From Candidatus Parcubacteria bacterium (GTDB lineage Bacteria; Patescibacteriota; Patescibacteriia; Patescibacteriales; UBA12075): a stretch of DNA of 16,440 nt. The notes beneath the pieces were generated by a model. The model was not told the origin of the DNA. It saw only the letters and a list, made by a program, of their open reading frames with translations, and searched no databases. This document shows, piece by piece, positions 15,905-16,440 of the stretch; position 1 is the stretch's first letter, and each line of letters opens with the position of its first letter. The stretch covers positions 1-16,440 of the forward strand of contig JAGLLI010000109.1 in the NCBI GenBank assembly GCA_023140595.1, in the 5' to 3' direction. A program made the position numbers and the translations under genes.

Positions 15905-15934
15905 ATATATACTATATTAACACTTAGTATATAT
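15905..15934. promoter_or_regulatory. Palindromic operator candidate over the fic promoter
   Basis: A perfect 10-bp inverted repeat, atatatacta and tagtatatat, is separated by 10 bp, giving arm centres about two helical turns apart. It covers the -10 box and spacer of the fic promoter, where a bound dimer would block RNA polymerase. Confidence 0.6.
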
Positions 15935-15942
15935 CTTGTCAA
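15914..15942 (-). promoter_or_regulatory. Promoter of the fic-hsdRMS operon
   Basis: On the minus strand, a perfect TTGACA (15937-15942), a 17-bp spacer and TAATAT (15914-15919). The expected start of transcription, near 15907, gives a leader of roughly 27 nt before the fic ATG at 15880. No Shine-Dalgarno sequence is visible. Confidence 0.75.
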
Positions 15943-15973
15943 ACATACCAACTAACTTACAAAAAAATAAAAT

Positions 15974-16440
15974 CTAATTGCTAAATGTCTTATTTGTAAT
16001 AATTATACTATCTTTCAACTCTATTCCCAATAATATCCCGGCATCTCTTAATCTTTCCGTCAATTTATCATCCGCCCTGCTCGGCTCACATCCCCCGCTT
16101 GGATGATTATGCGCGATTATTATGCTTGCCGCCAGATGCTCAATAGCAGGCTTAAAAACTTCTCGCGGATGTACAAGACTCGCGTTTAAAGTTCCGATTG
16201 ATATTGTTTCTTTGTAAATTAGTTGATTGCGAGCATTCAAATACAAAACAACAAAATGCTCTTTTTTGGCAGTGCGTAATTCTTGAAGCTGCGCCACCGC
16301 GTCTTTTGCCGAATTAATAGTCGGTAAATTATTATCTTCCACCTCCAAAGCTCTTTTTGTTAATTCAAAGGCAGACAATAACAAACAAGCCTTGCCTGCT
16401 CCTATTCCTTTAATCTTTGATAATTTTTCAAAATCAAGCG
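15974..16440 (-). CDS. radC: RadC-family JAB/MPN protein (N-terminus outside window)
   Basis: The frame continues without a stop to the right edge, so the N-terminus is missing. The visible part begins LDFEKLSKIKGIGAGKACLL, the helix-hairpin-helix typical of RadC, and continues into the JAB metalloprotease-like domain with REVFKPA, HNHPSG and PSRADD, the metal-ligand pattern of RadC. A TTG near 16384 falls inside the HhH and is not the true start. The C-terminus is slightly short, and the usual DH-I/V ending reads KDSIIITNKTFSN. RadC was once linked to DNA repair, but its role is unsettled. It may be the chromosomal flank of the island; the fic promoter lies just after it. Confidence 0.9.
   Translation of the reverse strand, partial: LDFEKLSKIKGIGAGKACLLLSAFELTKRALEVEDNNLPTINSAKDAVAQLQELRTAKKEHFVVLYLNARNQLIYKETISIGTLNASLVHPREVFKPAIEHLAASIIIAHNHPSGGCEPSRADDKLTERLRDAGILLGIELKDSIIITNKTFSN

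Overview
This window reads as most of a bacterial defence island of about 16 kb, with almost every gene on the minus strand. The DNA is very AT-rich. TGA is used as an ordinary stop codon (hsdM, hsdS), so the standard or bacterial code applies. None of the checked starts has a clear Shine-Dalgarno sequence, yet several promoters have good sigma70-type -35/-10 boxes. The lineage cannot be fixed from the sequence. The C-terminal peptide read at the left edge and the lack of Shine-Dalgarno sites remind me of Patescibacteria/CPR genomes, but this is only an impression.

Right end to left, in the direction of transcription. (1) A RadC-type JAB/MPN gene runs in from beyond the right edge (16440-15974) and may be chromosomal flank. 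(2) A strong promoter overlapped by a perfect 10-bp inverted repeat (15905-15942) precedes a compact operon of fic, hsdR, hsdM and hsdS (15880-9321), a complete type I restriction-modification system headed by an inhibitory-helix Fic protein. (3) A second strong promoter, apparently producing a leaderless mRNA, drives four genes (9194-3722): a large adenine-specific DNA methylase whose N-terminal nuclease-like domain has lost its catalytic E-x-K, a small PD-(D/E)xK nuclease-like protein that keeps it, an ImmA/IrrE-type metallopeptidase, and a DUF4411-like PIN protein. A clear rho-independent terminator ends this unit at 3675-3704.

The left 3.7 kb is modular. A Panacea-domain gene with a Cys-rich partner (3460-2361) looks like a Panacea-type toxin-antitoxin pair. 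A three-gene unit of a TIGR04255-like protein, an acidic unknown and a HEPN protein (1900-343) is tightly coupled. Each module has a plausible own promoter, and the modules are separated by three same-orientation copies of a roughly 75-bp intergenic repeat (209-288, 2247-2352, 3561-3642). The arrangement resembles a cassette array that could gain or lose modules by recombination between the repeats.

At the far left a plus-strand reading frame ends at 107, probably the end of a flanking gene, followed by a 46-nt imperfect palindrome. The most interesting candidates are the repeat-bounded cassettes, the TIGR04255/acidic/HEPN trio, and the methylase + separate nuclease + ImmA/PIN operon.
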